This document shows positions 33,739 to 43,723 of a stretch of 64,000 nt of DNA, piece after piece. The position numbers and the translations under genes are program-made. This DNA comes from Bryobacterales bacterium. Lineage in GTDB: Bacteria > Acidobacteriota > Terriglobia > Bryobacterales > UBA6623. A model generated the notes under the pieces. The model was not told the DNA's origin. It made no database searches and saw nothing but the letters and a program-made list of their open reading frames with translations. The first letter of the stretch is position 1, and every line of letters begins with the position of its first letter. Location: the NCBI GenBank assembly GCA_022823865.1, contig JAJEHF010000104.1:30866-94865 (forward strand), read 5' to 3'.

Positions 33739-35514
33739 ATGCAGCGACGCAGCTTTCTCCGCATCTCGCCAGTACTGCCCGGCTTGGCCGCCTCGGCGTG
33801 CCGGTCGGCCCGGGCGCGCCCGAATGTGCTGTGGATATTGGCCGAGGATTTCTCGCCGGACCTTGCATGTTACGGCAATGAGCTCGTGCGCACCCCGAAC
33901 CTCGACCGCCTGGCGGAAGAGGGCGTGCGCTACACGCAGTGCATCTGCACCGCTCCGGTCTGCTCGGCGGCGCGCTCCGCCCTTATGACCGGGATGTTCC
34001 AGACATCGATCGGCGCCCATAACCACCGGAGCTACCGGGACCATCCGCGCAGCTTGCCCGAAGGTGTCGAGACGGTTACCGACCTGTTTCGCAAGGCCGG
34101 CTATTTCACAGCGAACTGCCGCGAGCCGGCTCCCGGCATCCGGGTCGGAGGCAAGACCGATTTCAATTTCAGCGTCGAGCAGCCGTTCGACGGCAGCGAC
34201 TGGGGCGAGCGGCCCGACGGAGCGCCCTTCTACGCGCAGGTCAACTTCCCCGAGACGCACCGCAAGTTCCGCCGCTTCGACCAGGCGCCGGTGAATCCGG
34301 AAGACGTCCCGCTGCCCGCCTTCTATCCGGACCATCCGGTGGTCCGCGAGGACATCGCCCTGTATCTCGACACTGCCCAGCACCTTGATGTCAAGGTCGG
34401 CAAGGTGATCCAGCGGCTGAAGGACGAGGGCCTCTACGACCGAACGATCATCTTCTTCTTCGGAGACCACGGGCAGGCCCTGCATCGCGGCAAGCAGTGG
34501 CTCTACGAGCAGGGCATCCACATCCCGTTGATCGTCAGGATTCCGGAGCAGTTCCAGCCGCCGGGATACGAGCCCGGCACGGTTGACGGCCAACTCCTGC
34601 AACATATCGACATCACCGCGACTTCGCTGGATCTCGCTGGCGAGCATCCGCCCGATGGCATGCAGGGGCGGGTGTTCATCGGCTCGGGCAAGGCCCCGGA
34701 GCCGGATTTTGTGTTCTCCGCGAGGGATCGCTGCGACGAGACCGTGGACCGCATCCGCTGCGTGCGGGACAAGCGCTGGAAGCTGATCCGCAATTTCCTG
34801 CCAGATCGGCCCTACTCGCAGAAGAACCACTACAAAGACACGAGCTATCCCGCCTTGCAGGTGATGCGCCAGTTGCACGCGAGCGGTCAGCTTGCCGGTC
34901 CGCCAGCTCGCTGGATGGCCCCTGCCAGGCCGGAGTACGAGCTGTACGATCTGCAATCGGATCCTGACGAGGTCAACAACCTGGCGGAAGATTCCGAGCA
35001 CTCCGACGTTTTCAATCGGTTGCAGGAGCGGCTTGCGGGTTGGATCGAAGAGACCAATGATCACGGCCGCGAGCTGGAGGATCCGCTCCCCGCCGAGTAC
35101 GGCCTGCGGACGATGGTCACCGGCTGGTACACCAACAACGGGCTGCTGAGCAAGTCAGACAGCGGGCTCCGCTTGGAATGGACGGGGAAGGGGCGGCGTC
35201 CCCAAGAGGTCGTCGTCCCGTGGATCGAGCAGGGAGGGGAGCTGCAGCTGGAGCTGGAGCTTCGGAGCGAAACGGCGAGGAACCTGAAGCTGCGCTGGGG
35301 CAATCCTGCCCGGATGGGTGGCTTGGGAGAGTCGGATGTCAGCCTGGCGGGCGGATCGAACTGGCAGACCGTCGCCGTGGACTTCGATTGCGAGGGGTGG
35401 CTCGCTTGGTTCTCGATCCTCTTCCCGGCCGGCGAGAGCGTGGCGTTCTGCCGACATGCGAGGCTGCGCCGACGAGGCACAGCAGAAGTACTGCACGAGT
35501 GGCAGTTTGCATAG
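33739..35514 (+). CDS. Exported type I sulfatase (formylglycine-dependent)
   Basis: 591 residues from ATG 33739. A twin-arginine-like start (MQRRSFLRISPVLPGLAASA) suggests export. The catalytic domain begins PNVLWILAEDFSPDLACYGN. The active-site motif is CSAAR (Cys75 to Arg79), the accepted C-x-(P/A)-x-R form with Ala in third place, followed by SALMTG. FFFGDHGQALHRGKQWLYEQ carries the metal/His region. The C-terminal 130 residues form an added beta-rich domain. The cysteine needs conversion to formylglycine, and the FGE at 9896 keeps both catalytic cysteines. The substrate (sulfated glycan or small ester) cannot be read. Confidence 0.92.
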   Translation: MQRRSFLRISPVLPGLAASACRSARARPNVLWILAEDFSPDLACYGNELVRTPNLDRLAEEGVRYTQCICTAPVCSAARSALMTGMFQTSIGAHNHRSYRDHPRSLPEGVETVTDLFRKAGYFTANCREPAPGIRVGGKTDFNFSVEQPFDGSDWGERPDGAPFYAQVNFPETHRKFRRFDQAPVNPEDVPLPAFYPDHPVVREDIALYLDTAQHLDVKVGKVIQRLKDEGLYDRTIIFFFGDHGQALHRGKQWLYEQGIHIPLIVRIPEQFQPPGYEPGTVDGQLLQHIDITATSLDLAGEHPPDGMQGRVFIGSGKAPEPDFVFSARDRCDETVDRIRCVRDKRWKLIRNFLPDRPYSQKNHYKDTSYPALQVMRQLHASGQLAGPPARWMAPARPEYELYDLQSDPDEVNNLAEDSEHSDVFNRLQERLAGWIEETNDHGRELEDPLPAEYGLRTMVTGWYTNNGLLSKSDSGLRLEWTGKGRRPQEVVVPWIEQGGELQLELELRSETARNLKLRWGNPARMGGLGESDVSLAGGSNWQTVAVDFDCEGWLAWFSILFPAGESVAFCRHARLRRRGTAEVLHEWQFA

Positions 35515-35524
35515 GGCGTTAGTG

Positions 35525-35562
35525 GCGGGAGCTCCCGCGGCTTGCCCGCCTGCGCGGCGGGC
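35525..35562. terminator. Two hairpins in a convergent intergenic gap
   Basis: GCGGGAGCTCCCGC (35525-35538) is a perfect palindrome. GCCCGCC (35544-35550) pairs with GGCGGGC (35556-35562). They lie between the sulfatase and the convergent DUF1592 gene and could stop transcription from one or both sides; no T-run is seen. Confidence 0.4.
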
Positions 35563-35696
35563 TGGCCTGCACCGACCCCCGGCACTAGGCAATCCTGCCT
35601 GGCCTGTCAGCCCGGCACTGCCCTTGCCATCGGCTCGACTCTGGGGATTTGGCGGAGAGGTCCTTGCGGTGCGGAACCACAATCCCGCCCCCTGCG

Positions 35697-38216
35697 CTAT
35701 TCGCGAAATAGTGCGCTGTCCAAGACGGCTGCGATAGTGTCCACGATGCGGTGCTCGCTTTGTGCCGACTGAGACAGGATGCTCTGGATCTCCACTTCGT
35801 TCTCAGGCTCGGCGCCGTTCGCGTAGATGAGCAGCTTTGTGATGAAGCAGCGGACGAAGCGCTCGAGGTTCTCTTCGCTAAGCAGATGGCGACGAAACTC
35901 GATGATGTCCCGGTACTCGATCCCGCCGGGCAGCGTGGCGCTCGCATCGACAGGGATCGGCTTGCTCTCCCAAGGTCTCGGCAGCGTCGGCAAGCCCTTG
36001 GCGGCCCGCTGCCTGTCCCGCTCCCCGATCTCTAGCAAGGCCTGCTTGGACGGCCTAGCGGCGATGTGCTCCGTGTAGTCGTCGCGCCAAGCGCCGACGG
36101 GGTCGAAGTTCTCGAAGGCGTATCCGTAGGGATCGATGCCGACGTGGCATGAAGCGCAGGCTGCGTCCTCGGTGTGAGCCGCGAGGATCTGCTTGATCGT
36201 CTTCGCTTGGCGTATGTCCGGTTCGGTGATATCGACGTTGGCCGGGGGCGGCGGAGGATGGATTCCCAAGAACTTCTCCATCACGTACACGGCCCGGTGG
36301 ATCGGCGACGTTCCCAGGCTGTCGGCGGTCAAGGTAAGGAACGCTCCCATGCCGAGCAGCCCGCCCCGCCGCCCGTCGGCGAAGGTGTGCTTTCGCAGCG
36401 TCGAATCTTCAGGCACGCCGTCGACCTGATAGACCTTGGCGAGGTCCGCGTTGATGAACGAGTAGTTCGCTGACAGCAGCTCGGTTACGGGCAGGTTGTT
36501 TTCCACCACGTGGCGGAAGAACCGCAACACCTCATGGACCATGTCCTCGCTCAGGCGCTTGCGGTCATAGAGCGGGTAGCGATCCGGATCGGGGGCCATG
36601 AAGTTGATCCGGTCCAGTTCCAGCCAAGAACGAGGGAACTGACGCAGGAATTCCTCGGCTCCCGATCCATCGATTCGACCCTGAAACAGCGAGAGCACGC
36701 CCCCGAAATCGTCCAGCCGCCCCGTGCGGGCCGCTTCGCGGATGCCCTCGTCAGGGATCGTGCTGCCGAGAAAGTAGCTCAGCTTGGCGGCCAAGCGGTC
36801 GGCCCCGTCGCTGTCGCCGAGATTCAACAGCAGGAAGGACGGCGAAGCGAGGATCGCTACGATGCCCTCCTTGATTGCATCGAGATCGCTCATCTGGCTG
36901 GCTTTGGATCGCACCAGCCGGACTATGGGGTCGAGTTCCGGTTCGCGTACTGGCCGCCGCCACGCCCTTTCGGCAATCGGGCGAAGGATTGCCGCAGCGT
37001 CTTGCGCCCTAGGGTTCCGCCCCAGTAGGTTGATCTGGCGCTTGGGCGGCCAGCTTGCGTACAGGGGGCCCTCAACCTCGGCACGGAACAGCCGCGGGCG
37101 GGCTCCCTGCCAATGTTCCGTCCAATGGCTCCAGTGCCGCGGATTCTTCGCGGTTCTTGCCGGAGCGTTCGGGAGCATCTCCTTCAAGACCGCTTCGTAC
37201 AGGTCGGGGTCGTGCTGCTTGATGTAGTCGTGGCCGATCGCAAACTGGAACTTGAAATTTCCGTTGCCCCTGAAGCGCAGCCCGTCCGTCGGGTAGGACA
37301 GCTCGAGCCTTGTTCCGGCGGCGATCCATTCCTTCATCCCGATGTCGGCCGCCTCGCCATCGGGAAGGTCGAAGACTCTCTTGCGATCTCCCAAGTGGAC
37401 TGCCAGGCGGATGGGGTCGCCAGCGTAGATTCCGGTCTCGTCAGCGTCGTAGACGCCGCGATCCATGCCGGCGGCGCGGATCTTGATGCGGTACCACCCG
37501 GTAGCGGGGGCGGCTTGGAAGTTCGAGAAATATACGCGCAGCCGCGGGTCTAGGAAATCGATGCTCTCCGGCGTGCGGCTTGCCCACCCGCGTCCTGCCG
37601 CTTGCGCCAGGCTGGTCATCCGCATATCGCCGGCTGTCACCTCGTAGCGTCGAGCCTCCGGAGGCGCGCCGGAAAGGATGGTCGCGTCAACGACCCTCCG
37701 GAAGGCTTCGATGTACTGCTCCAGATGGAATTGACTCAGCCCGAGAGTGTCGCCAATCGTGTCGAATCCGTCTTCGAGAGTGTCGCCGAGCAGATTCGCC
37801 AGCGGTTGGTGGGTGCCGGCGTCCTCGATCAGGAGAACGTCACTGACGCTGTTGGCCAGCTCTCGGTTGTTCAGTCTTCTCGGCGGTGCGGGTCTCGGCC
37901 GAGCGGCTGCATGTTGGTGGGCGCGAATTCTCTCGTCCAGATACCGGACCAGCCGCCCGCGCTCCGCGACGGACAACCGGCTCTCGTTTGCAGGAGGCAT
38001 ATAGCCTGCCTCGACATAGGCTCGGCTTTTCGCCCAGAGTTCAATGCTCTGGGCGTCGGGGCCGCTGCCGAGGGAGACTATGCTGAAGCCGGCCGGCGGA
38101 TCCACTTCTTTGTGGCACGTTGCGCAATGAGCCTTCAGCAGCGCGTGGTCGGCAAGAGCCGCCTGAGAGATCGCAAGCGCCGCGAGGAAGGCTGCCAGTC
38201 GGTGAAGACTAGGCAT
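35697..38216 (-). CDS. DUF1592/DUF1588/DUF1585-type protein with planctomycete-style cytochrome c domain
   Basis: 839 residues. A signal peptide (about 1-22) precedes a heme site CATCH (about 31-35) with the PSCyt-type context LLKAHCATCHKEV. The DUF1587/1595/1592 modules follow (RRLNNRELANSVSDVLL, FLGSTIPDEGIREAARTGRL, FRHVVENNLPVTELLSANYS). A second CASCH lies in the C-terminal DUF1588 segment EDAACASCHVGIDPYGYAFE. The family is periplasmic, redox-linked and of unknown reaction, abundant in Planctomycetes and Acidobacteriota. Its start overlaps the end of the DUF1552 gene by 8 nt, so the two are cotranslated; DUF1552 comes first. Confidence 0.92.
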   Translation of the reverse strand: MPSLHRLAAFLAALAISQAALADHALLKAHCATCHKEVDPPAGFSIVSLGSGPDAQSIELWAKSRAYVEAGYMPPANESRLSVAERGRLVRYLDERIRAHQHAAARPRPAPPRRLNNRELANSVSDVLLIEDAGTHQPLANLLGDTLEDGFDTIGDTLGLSQFHLEQYIEAFRRVVDATILSGAPPEARRYEVTAGDMRMTSLAQAAGRGWASRTPESIDFLDPRLRVYFSNFQAAPATGWYRIKIRAAGMDRGVYDADETGIYAGDPIRLAVHLGDRKRVFDLPDGEAADIGMKEWIAAGTRLELSYPTDGLRFRGNGNFKFQFAIGHDYIKQHDPDLYEAVLKEMLPNAPARTAKNPRHWSHWTEHWQGARPRLFRAEVEGPLYASWPPKRQINLLGRNPRAQDAAAILRPIAERAWRRPVREPELDPIVRLVRSKASQMSDLDAIKEGIVAILASPSFLLLNLGDSDGADRLAAKLSYFLGSTIPDEGIREAARTGRLDDFGGVLSLFQGRIDGSGAEEFLRQFPRSWLELDRINFMAPDPDRYPLYDRKRLSEDMVHEVLRFFRHVVENNLPVTELLSANYSFINADLAKVYQVDGVPEDSTLRKHTFADGRRGGLLGMGAFLTLTADSLGTSPIHRAVYVMEKFLGIHPPPPPANVDITEPDIRQAKTIKQILAAHTEDAACASCHVGIDPYGYAFENFDPVGAWRDDYTEHIAARPSKQALLEIGERDRQRAAKGLPTLPRPWESKPIPVDASATLPGGIEYRDIIEFRRHLLSEENLERFVRCFITKLLIYANGAEPENEVEIQSILSQSAQSEHRIVDTIAAVLDSALFRE

Positions 38217-39456
38217 GGCGCAGGTCGAACGATCCCGTGCTGGCGTTGAACCTGTCCCTTTCGATGCCGAAGCGTTGGATCAGCGTCAGGAACAGATTGC
38301 AGAGGGGCATGTTAGCGCCGGAGGTGCTTCGCGTGTCGACGTGGCCGCGGTGCTTGAAGCCGCCGCCCGCCACCAAGATTGGCAGGTTTCGGTTCGAATG
38401 CGTGCCGCCATAGCCCATGCCGCTACCGAAGAGGACGATCGTGTGATCGAGCATCGTGCCGTCCGCGTTGGGTTCTTGGATCGCGTCGAGCTTCCTGAGG
38501 CACCTCGACAGCTGCGCGACCTGGAAGGACTCGATCGCGACCAGCTCGGCGACGATCTCCTCTTTCTTGCCGTTGTGGGTGCAGGCGTGATAGCCGCGCG
38601 TGACGCCGTCGAGGTCCCTGTAGCTGAGCTCGTTCGGAAACGCGACGGTGGCGACCCGGGTCAAGTCGGTCTGGAACGCGTAGGCGACCATGTCAAAGAT
38701 GGCGTTGTAGCGATTCCCCACGGTCGCTTCGTAGGCAGAGAAGTGCTCGGAGATGTCAAACCGCGGCTTGTCGCGGTCGATCCATTGCGCACGGTCCGCG
38801 AAGCTGCTTTCCAGCTCTCGCACAGAGGTTGCGTATTGATCCAGGCGTTCCCTGTCCCGGCTGCCCACGCGCCGGCTCAACGCGGCCAGCTGCTCGCCGG
38901 CGGCGTCTAGGATGCTGCCGTTGCGCTCGATCAATGCCCGTCGCGCCGTCCGCTCTTCGGGCGTTCGGTTCAGGAAGAGGTGATCGAAGAGCCTCTGGGG
39001 GTCCGTGAATGGCTTCAACTCGACGCCGTTGGAGTTCCAGCTCATCCGGATCCCGCTCTCGAGAGCCGCGTGGACCGACGCGAACCGAACGCGGCCGGAT
39101 GTCCTCCGAGCGATCACTTGGTCGACGGAAACGTTCCTTTCGGGGTACGCCTGGCTGTTCTCGGGCAAGATGCCGTTCAGGAACGAGATCTCGCGGCCAT
39201 GTCCGTTGACCATCCCGTGATCGGTATGGGCCAGGATGGAAATCCGATCCTTGAGCCACTCGAGGGAGCGGAGGGTCTTGGGAAGGGTGACCGTCTTGCC
39301 GAATCGCTCCGGGAAGAAGTTCTCGGGGTGCATTCCGAGCGGGTTGCCGACGATCAGGAGCCGCAGGGGGGCGGACTGGTTCGCGGGCGCTCCGGCCTCG
39401 AGCAGGGGTAGCGCCAGCGCCCCGCCAAATCCCTTCAGGACGACGCGACGATCCAT
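38209..39456 (-). CDS. DUF1552-family exported protein
   Basis: 415 residues from ATG 39456, with GAGAGGAAC a few nt upstream. The Tat-like start MDRRVVLKGFGGALALPLLE suggests export in folded form. LRLLIVGNPLGMHPENFFPE, SILAHTDHGMVNGHGREISF and the C-terminal MLDHTIVLFGSGMGYGGTHS match the DUF1552/DUF1501 alkaline-phosphatase-like group. It nearly always sits beside a DUF1592 cytochrome protein, as here, so the two are presumed to work together in the periplasm; the reaction is unknown. Confidence 0.88.
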   Translation of the reverse strand: MDRRVVLKGFGGALALPLLEAGAPANQSAPLRLLIVGNPLGMHPENFFPERFGKTVTLPKTLRSLEWLKDRISILAHTDHGMVNGHGREISFLNGILPENSQAYPERNVSVDQVIARRTSGRVRFASVHAALESGIRMSWNSNGVELKPFTDPQRLFDHLFLNRTPEERTARRALIERNGSILDAAGEQLAALSRRVGSRDRERLDQYATSVRELESSFADRAQWIDRDKPRFDISEHFSAYEATVGNRYNAIFDMVAYAFQTDLTRVATVAFPNELSYRDLDGVTRGYHACTHNGKKEEIVAELVAIESFQVAQLSRCLRKLDAIQEPNADGTMLDHTIVLFGSGMGYGGTHSNRNLPILVAGGGFKHRGHVDTRSTSGANMPLCNLFLTLIQRFGIERDRFNASTGSFDLRHA

Positions 39457-39780
39457 GCCTGTTCCTCTCAGAACCATTTTGGGCAAGCTAGGTTGGTGCC
39501 GGCCCCGGCAGTTGGACCCCGATCTCGGCGCACCGGGCCCAGACCGACACAGAGCACAGCAACAACCTCGCGACCCTCCGGACTCTGTCCTGCACCGGTC
39601 CTTCCTCTGACCGGGTCTGCGACCACTACCGTCATGATAGGGCCACGAAGGGTCGCATTACAAGGAAACGAGGATGCCGTGTGCTGTGGAAGATTGCACG
39701 GCATGCCACCTGTGCGGCTTGGACAGCGGTCCACATAAACCTTCGATGCCGCTTCGCCAAAGTTGACCCAGCAGCCATTT

Positions 39781-40089
39781 CCGACGTTGGCAGGCTAGGC
39801 TTCCTGAAGGCAGCCGGAGTGCTCGCAGCCATGCCCGGGCTGGCACTGCCGACTTGTCCGACGACGATATCGGCGGTCTGCCGCGCGTCGAGCAGGATCC
39901 CGCCCGCCCGCCGTCCGTCCGCGAGCACGAGCAGATTTCCGCGGGCGGCCCGCCCATCGTCGAAGTCGAGCTTGTCGCCCGTGAAGGGAAGAAGGTGGTG
40001 AGCGGATCTGGCGTAGAATTCCATGCCCGCACCTTCAATCGCTCGATTCCGGTGCCTCTCATCGCTAGCCACGAGGGCGACTCGATAGA
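39781..40089 (+). pseudogene. nirK: N-terminal fragment of a copper nitrite reductase (nirK) relic
   Basis: In one frame 39781-39850 reads a Tat-like hydrophobic core (GFLKAAGVLAAMPGLALP) with the second Arg of RR replaced by Leu. After a frameshift, from 39854 the next frame reads DDDIGGLPRVEQ, then GPPIVEVELVAREGKKVV, then FHARTFNRSIPVPLIASHEG. This aligns with the NirK start (LPRV, [28 protein letters not shown]). Homology stops at about 40089, just where the copper-ligand domain should continue. The C-terminal end of the same kind of protein occurs on the same strand at 44885-45142. Confidence 0.8.
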
Positions 40090-40202
40090 GAGTGGCCGAA
40101 TACGAAAGTGGCGATTCCACGCTCTTGGATCGCCGGTTAGCACCCGATTGCGGAGAATTCTCGGAAAAACCCCAAAAAACCCACTTACCCGCTCCAATCA
40201 AC

Positions 40203-40231
40203 TTGGAAATGCCTGCCCCGGGGCCTATGCT
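40203..40231 (+). promoter_or_regulatory. Promoter of the 40301 TonB receptor
   Basis: TTGGAA (40203-40208), exactly 17 nt, TATGCT (40226-40231), about 70 nt before the receptor ATG. The region 40090-40202 holds A-rich tracts and no gene. Confidence 0.5.
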
Positions 40232-40300
40232 AAGCCCGCAATTCACTGACGCCGTCCAAGTCCGCGCTTGTGCGGCACCCAGAGCATGGAGTACGGCATC

Positions 40301-43300
40301 ATGACTTCCAGATTCTCGGCCGCCTGTGCGGCGGCACTCGCGATGTGGGCCATCGGCACGCCGTCCGCGCTTGGCCAAGCAGACACTGCCCAGATATCCG
40401 GCTACGTCCGGGACGCGACCGAGGCAATCATTCCTGGCGCCGTCGTGACGATCACCAACGAAGCGACGCAACTGACACGTCAGGTCGAGACCAACGAAAA
40501 CGGCTACTTCGTCGCGTTGGCGCTGCCTCCCGGCTTCTACACGATTGCCGCCGAGTCGGAAGGCTTCAAGCGCAGCGTGAGGACTCAGGCCAAGCTAGAC
40601 GCCAACATCGCCATGCAGGTCGACATGAGCTTGGAGATCGGCGACGTCACGGAGTCGATCGAGGTCGTCTCGCAGGCCGTACAACTGCAGTCCGAAACCG
40701 CGACGGTTGGCCGGCTGGTCGAAGAGACACAAATCAAGAACATCGTCCTGAACGGCCGGAACCCGCTCTTTCTGGCCTTGCTGAAACCGGGGGTGACATC
40801 AAGCCGTAACATCGGGAGCTTCCGGTTCGGCTTGGACAGCGGCAACTTGTCGATCAACGGCTCACGCCGGCAGGACAACATAATCTCGTTCGACGGGGCT
40901 GTGAATATGCGCACGCGATCCAACGGCACGAGCATCGGCACGGCGGATCTGGAGACCGTGCAGGAGATCCAGATCATGACGGCAAACTACGCCGCCGAGT
41001 ACGGCCGCGGCATGGCCGGGCAAATCCGCTTCGTCACCAAGAGCGGTGGCTCCGATTTCCACGGCAGCTTTTACGAGTATTTCCGCAACAACGCACTTGA
41101 CGCGAACACTTGGTCCCGCAACCGGGCCGGCCAGCCTCGCGAAGCGGAGCGATTCAACCAGTTCGGGTACGTCCTCTCTGGTCCGGTGGCGACCAAGAAT
41201 GGCGCGCAGAGCAAGATGTACTGGCTCTGGAGCCAAGAGTGGGTGAGACGGCGCCGGCAGCGGACCTCGATCCAGACATTCCCGCTGCCGGCCATGCGCG
41301 GCGGCGACTTCTCTTCGCTGCTTTCCCCCAACAACACGTTCTTCGGACGAACTCGTGAGGTGCTTGATCCCGACACCGGCACGCCGTTCACCAACAACAT
41401 GATTCCGATGGCCAGCTTGAGTCGCAATGGCGCCGGGCTGCTCTCGGCCTACCCTGACCCCACGCCCGGATTCCAGGAAGGTACGCGGAACTTTATTCAG
41501 ACCCGCCCGCAACCCGCGGACCAGCGCAAGGACACGTTGTCGATCGACTACAACCCGTCCGAGAAGCAAAACGTCCGCTTCCGTCTGCAGAACTATAACT
41601 ACTTCGAGCCGGAGGCATTCCGGGGCGGGACTGACCGGGCAACTCGGACGATTGACCGTCCCAATCGGACATACACGCTGAATCACATCTGGACGATCTC
41701 GCCGACCCTGATCAACGAGATGCTAGCCTCCATCAGCTATGACCGCGTATATCTCGAGGTGCCGGTGACCAGCCGCCTCGATCGCGGCACGTACGGGATC
41801 GACTATCCGTACATCTATCCGGATCGGAAGGAGATCCCAATCAAGATCCCGACGATCAACATCCAGAACTTTGGCCGCGTGGACGGCGGCCCGTACCCGG
41901 CGTTCTCATCAGGTCCGATCTATCAACTGTCGAACAACCTCACCCGGATCTTCGGCAACCACTCGGTAAAGTTCGGCGGCCGTTTCGAGCGGGCCGGCCA
42001 GAACGACTTCGACCAGATCAACGTCGCCGGCGTTCCGGGAGGTACGAACAACCAGAACGGGCGCTTCGTCTTTGACGACCGCCGGCTCGGAGCTCCGTCG
42101 AGCGGCGTCGCCGTGGCAAACGCGGCCTTGGGGCTGTTTTCGACTTACGCCGAGATCGGCCAGCGCGCGTACACGCCTTATCGCGGCATCATGGGTGAGT
42201 TTTTCGTGCAGGATTCTTGGAAGGCCACTTCGAAGCTCCGGCTGGAGCTCGGGCTTCGCTATTCGATCATGACGCCGTACTTTTACAGTCTTTGGCGCAA
42301 CATGGCGGTCTTCGATCCGAGCAGCTACGATCCGTCGCGCGCCGCCATTCTCGACCCAGCCACGGGCAACGTGCTTAGCGGAGATCGATTCAACGGCGTT
42401 CGGATACCAGGGAAGGGATGGCCCGACGCTGCCCGGGGACGGGTCGCGATCGCTGACTCCGGCGAGTTTGACCATCTCTTCACGGGTGGCACTAAGTACT
42501 GGGGCCAGGTCCAGACGAAGGAGTTCCAGCCCCGGTTCGGCCTGGCCTACCGGGTCAACGAGCGCATGGTGATCCGGACCGGCCTCGGTCGCTATCTGGC
42601 CCGGCCGGGCGTTGCGGACAATGTCTTCCTAGGCGGCAATCCGCCATTCCAGCCCATGGTGTCCGTCTCGGCAGGCGTCGCGGATGACCCGGGCGCTGGC
42701 GAGGCGACCGGATTCCCGCAGTTCTTCATGACCCAGGATCCCGTCTACCGCATTCCTGCCTCCTACATGTGGAACGTCACATTTCAGCGCGAACTCGGGT
42801 TCGACACACTGCTGGAGCTGGGCTACGTCGGCCGCACGGCCACGCACATGGAGCGGGTGCGCGACATAAACCAGCTGCCGGTCGGAACGACGCAGCGCCC
42901 CGAGAACGCGGGCATCAACCCCAATTTCCTGCGACCGTACAAGAGTTTCGCCAACATAATCCTCGGCGAAAACGCGGCGCGGTCCGAATACAACGGCTTG
43001 CAGCTGAACTTGACGCGGCGCTTCCGGAAGGGCCTTAGCTTTGGCGCGGCCTACACGTATGCGGCATCGAACGATAACGCCGACAACCGGCGCGACCGGA
43101 TCTGGAACAGCGCGGACGACTCCAATTTCTGGGGTCCGTCGGACTACGACATTCGGCACGCCCTCGTCCTCAACTGGGTGTATGAGCTGCCGTTCTTGCG
43201 CAACTCCGCGAACGGCGCGTTGCGCGCCGCGCTGGGGGGCTGGACGATTTCCGGTGTCGGGCAGTATCAAACGGGCTTCCCGACTACGATCGGCCGCAAC

Positions 43301-43723
43301 AGCGACTACGCAGGCATCGGCGACAGCGCATTCCAGCCGTGGGAGGTTTCGGGTGATCCGACGCTGCCGAGGGGCCAGCGCATGTTTGCGGAGACCGCCG
43401 GAGCCGACGCGTTCTTCTTCCGCACGACCAATGCGGACGGGAATCCGATCTTCACCGCGCCCGCCGCAGGCAGGTTCTCGGGCAGTCAGCACCGCAACCA
43501 GTACATCCGGCATCCGAGCCGCCAGAGCTGGAATCTCGGCATCTTCAAGGAGTTCGAGATTTCGGAGACCCAGAGCGTCAGCCTCCGGTGCGAGATGTTC
43601 AACTTCCCGAACCATCCGAACTTCGGCAATCCCGGCACGAACCCGCGGGGTAGAACGTTCGGAAAGGTCACGTCGAAGTCGGGCAACCGGAACCTCCAGC
43701 TGAGCCTGCGCTATTCCTTCTAG
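40301..43723 (+). CDS. Large Oar-like TonB-dependent receptor
   Basis: 1,140 residues from ATG 40301 (MTSRFSAACAAALAMWAIG signal peptide, cleavage about LGQA). A CarboxypepD_reg domain (QISGYVRDATEAIIPGAVVT) is followed by a plug (IVLNGRNPLFLALLKPGV, then ITANYAAEYGRGMAGQIRFV) and a barrel ending RNLQLSLRYSF with the expected terminal Phe. Such receptors import oligosaccharides, peptides or other large substrates. Upstream in-frame ATGs at 40268 and 40286 are possible, but the signal peptide favours 40301. The gene lies between the two halves of a nirK relic, so it probably arrived here by insertion or recombination. Confidence 0.92.
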   Translation: MTSRFSAACAAALAMWAIGTPSALGQADTAQISGYVRDATEAIIPGAVVTITNEATQLTRQVETNENGYFVALALPPGFYTIAAESEGFKRSVRTQAKLDANIAMQVDMSLEIGDVTESIEVVSQAVQLQSETATVGRLVEETQIKNIVLNGRNPLFLALLKPGVTSSRNIGSFRFGLDSGNLSINGSRRQDNIISFDGAVNMRTRSNGTSIGTADLETVQEIQIMTANYAAEYGRGMAGQIRFVTKSGGSDFHGSFYEYFRNNALDANTWSRNRAGQPREAERFNQFGYVLSGPVATKNGAQSKMYWLWSQEWVRRRRQRTSIQTFPLPAMRGGDFSSLLSPNNTFFGRTREVLDPDTGTPFTNNMIPMASLSRNGAGLLSAYPDPTPGFQEGTRNFIQTRPQPADQRKDTLSIDYNPSEKQNVRFRLQNYNYFEPEAFRGGTDRATRTIDRPNRTYTLNHIWTISPTLINEMLASISYDRVYLEVPVTSRLDRGTYGIDYPYIYPDRKEIPIKIPTINIQNFGRVDGGPYPAFSSGPIYQLSNNLTRIFGNHSVKFGGRFERAGQNDFDQINVAGVPGGTNNQNGRFVFDDRRLGAPSSGVAVANAALGLFSTYAEIGQRAYTPYRGIMGEFFVQDSWKATSKLRLELGLRYSIMTPYFYSLWRNMAVFDPSSYDPSRAAILDPATGNVLSGDRFNGVRIPGKGWPDAARGRVAIADSGEFDHLFTGGTKYWGQVQTKEFQPRFGLAYRVNERMVIRTGLGRYLARPGVADNVFLGGNPPFQPMVSVSAGVADDPGAGEATGFPQFFMTQDPVYRIPASYMWNVTFQRELGFDTLLELGYVGRTATHMERVRDINQLPVGTTQRPENAGINPNFLRPYKSFANIILGENAARSEYNGLQLNLTRRFRKGLSFGAAYTYAASNDNADNRRDRIWNSADDSNFWGPSDYDIRHALVLNWVYELPFLRNSANGALRAALGGWTISGVGQYQTGFPTTIGRNSDYAGIGDSAFQPWEVSGDPTLPRGQRMFAETAGADAFFFRTTNADGNPIFTAPAAGRFSGSQHRNQYIRHPSRQSWNLGIFKEFEISETQSVSLRCEMFNFPNHPNFGNPGTNPRGRTFGKVTSKSGNRNLQLSLRYSF

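Noticed and set aside
39632..40471. 279-residue minus-strand open frame
   Set aside because: It is antisense to the nirK N-terminal relic and the receptor start, without domain or start signals.
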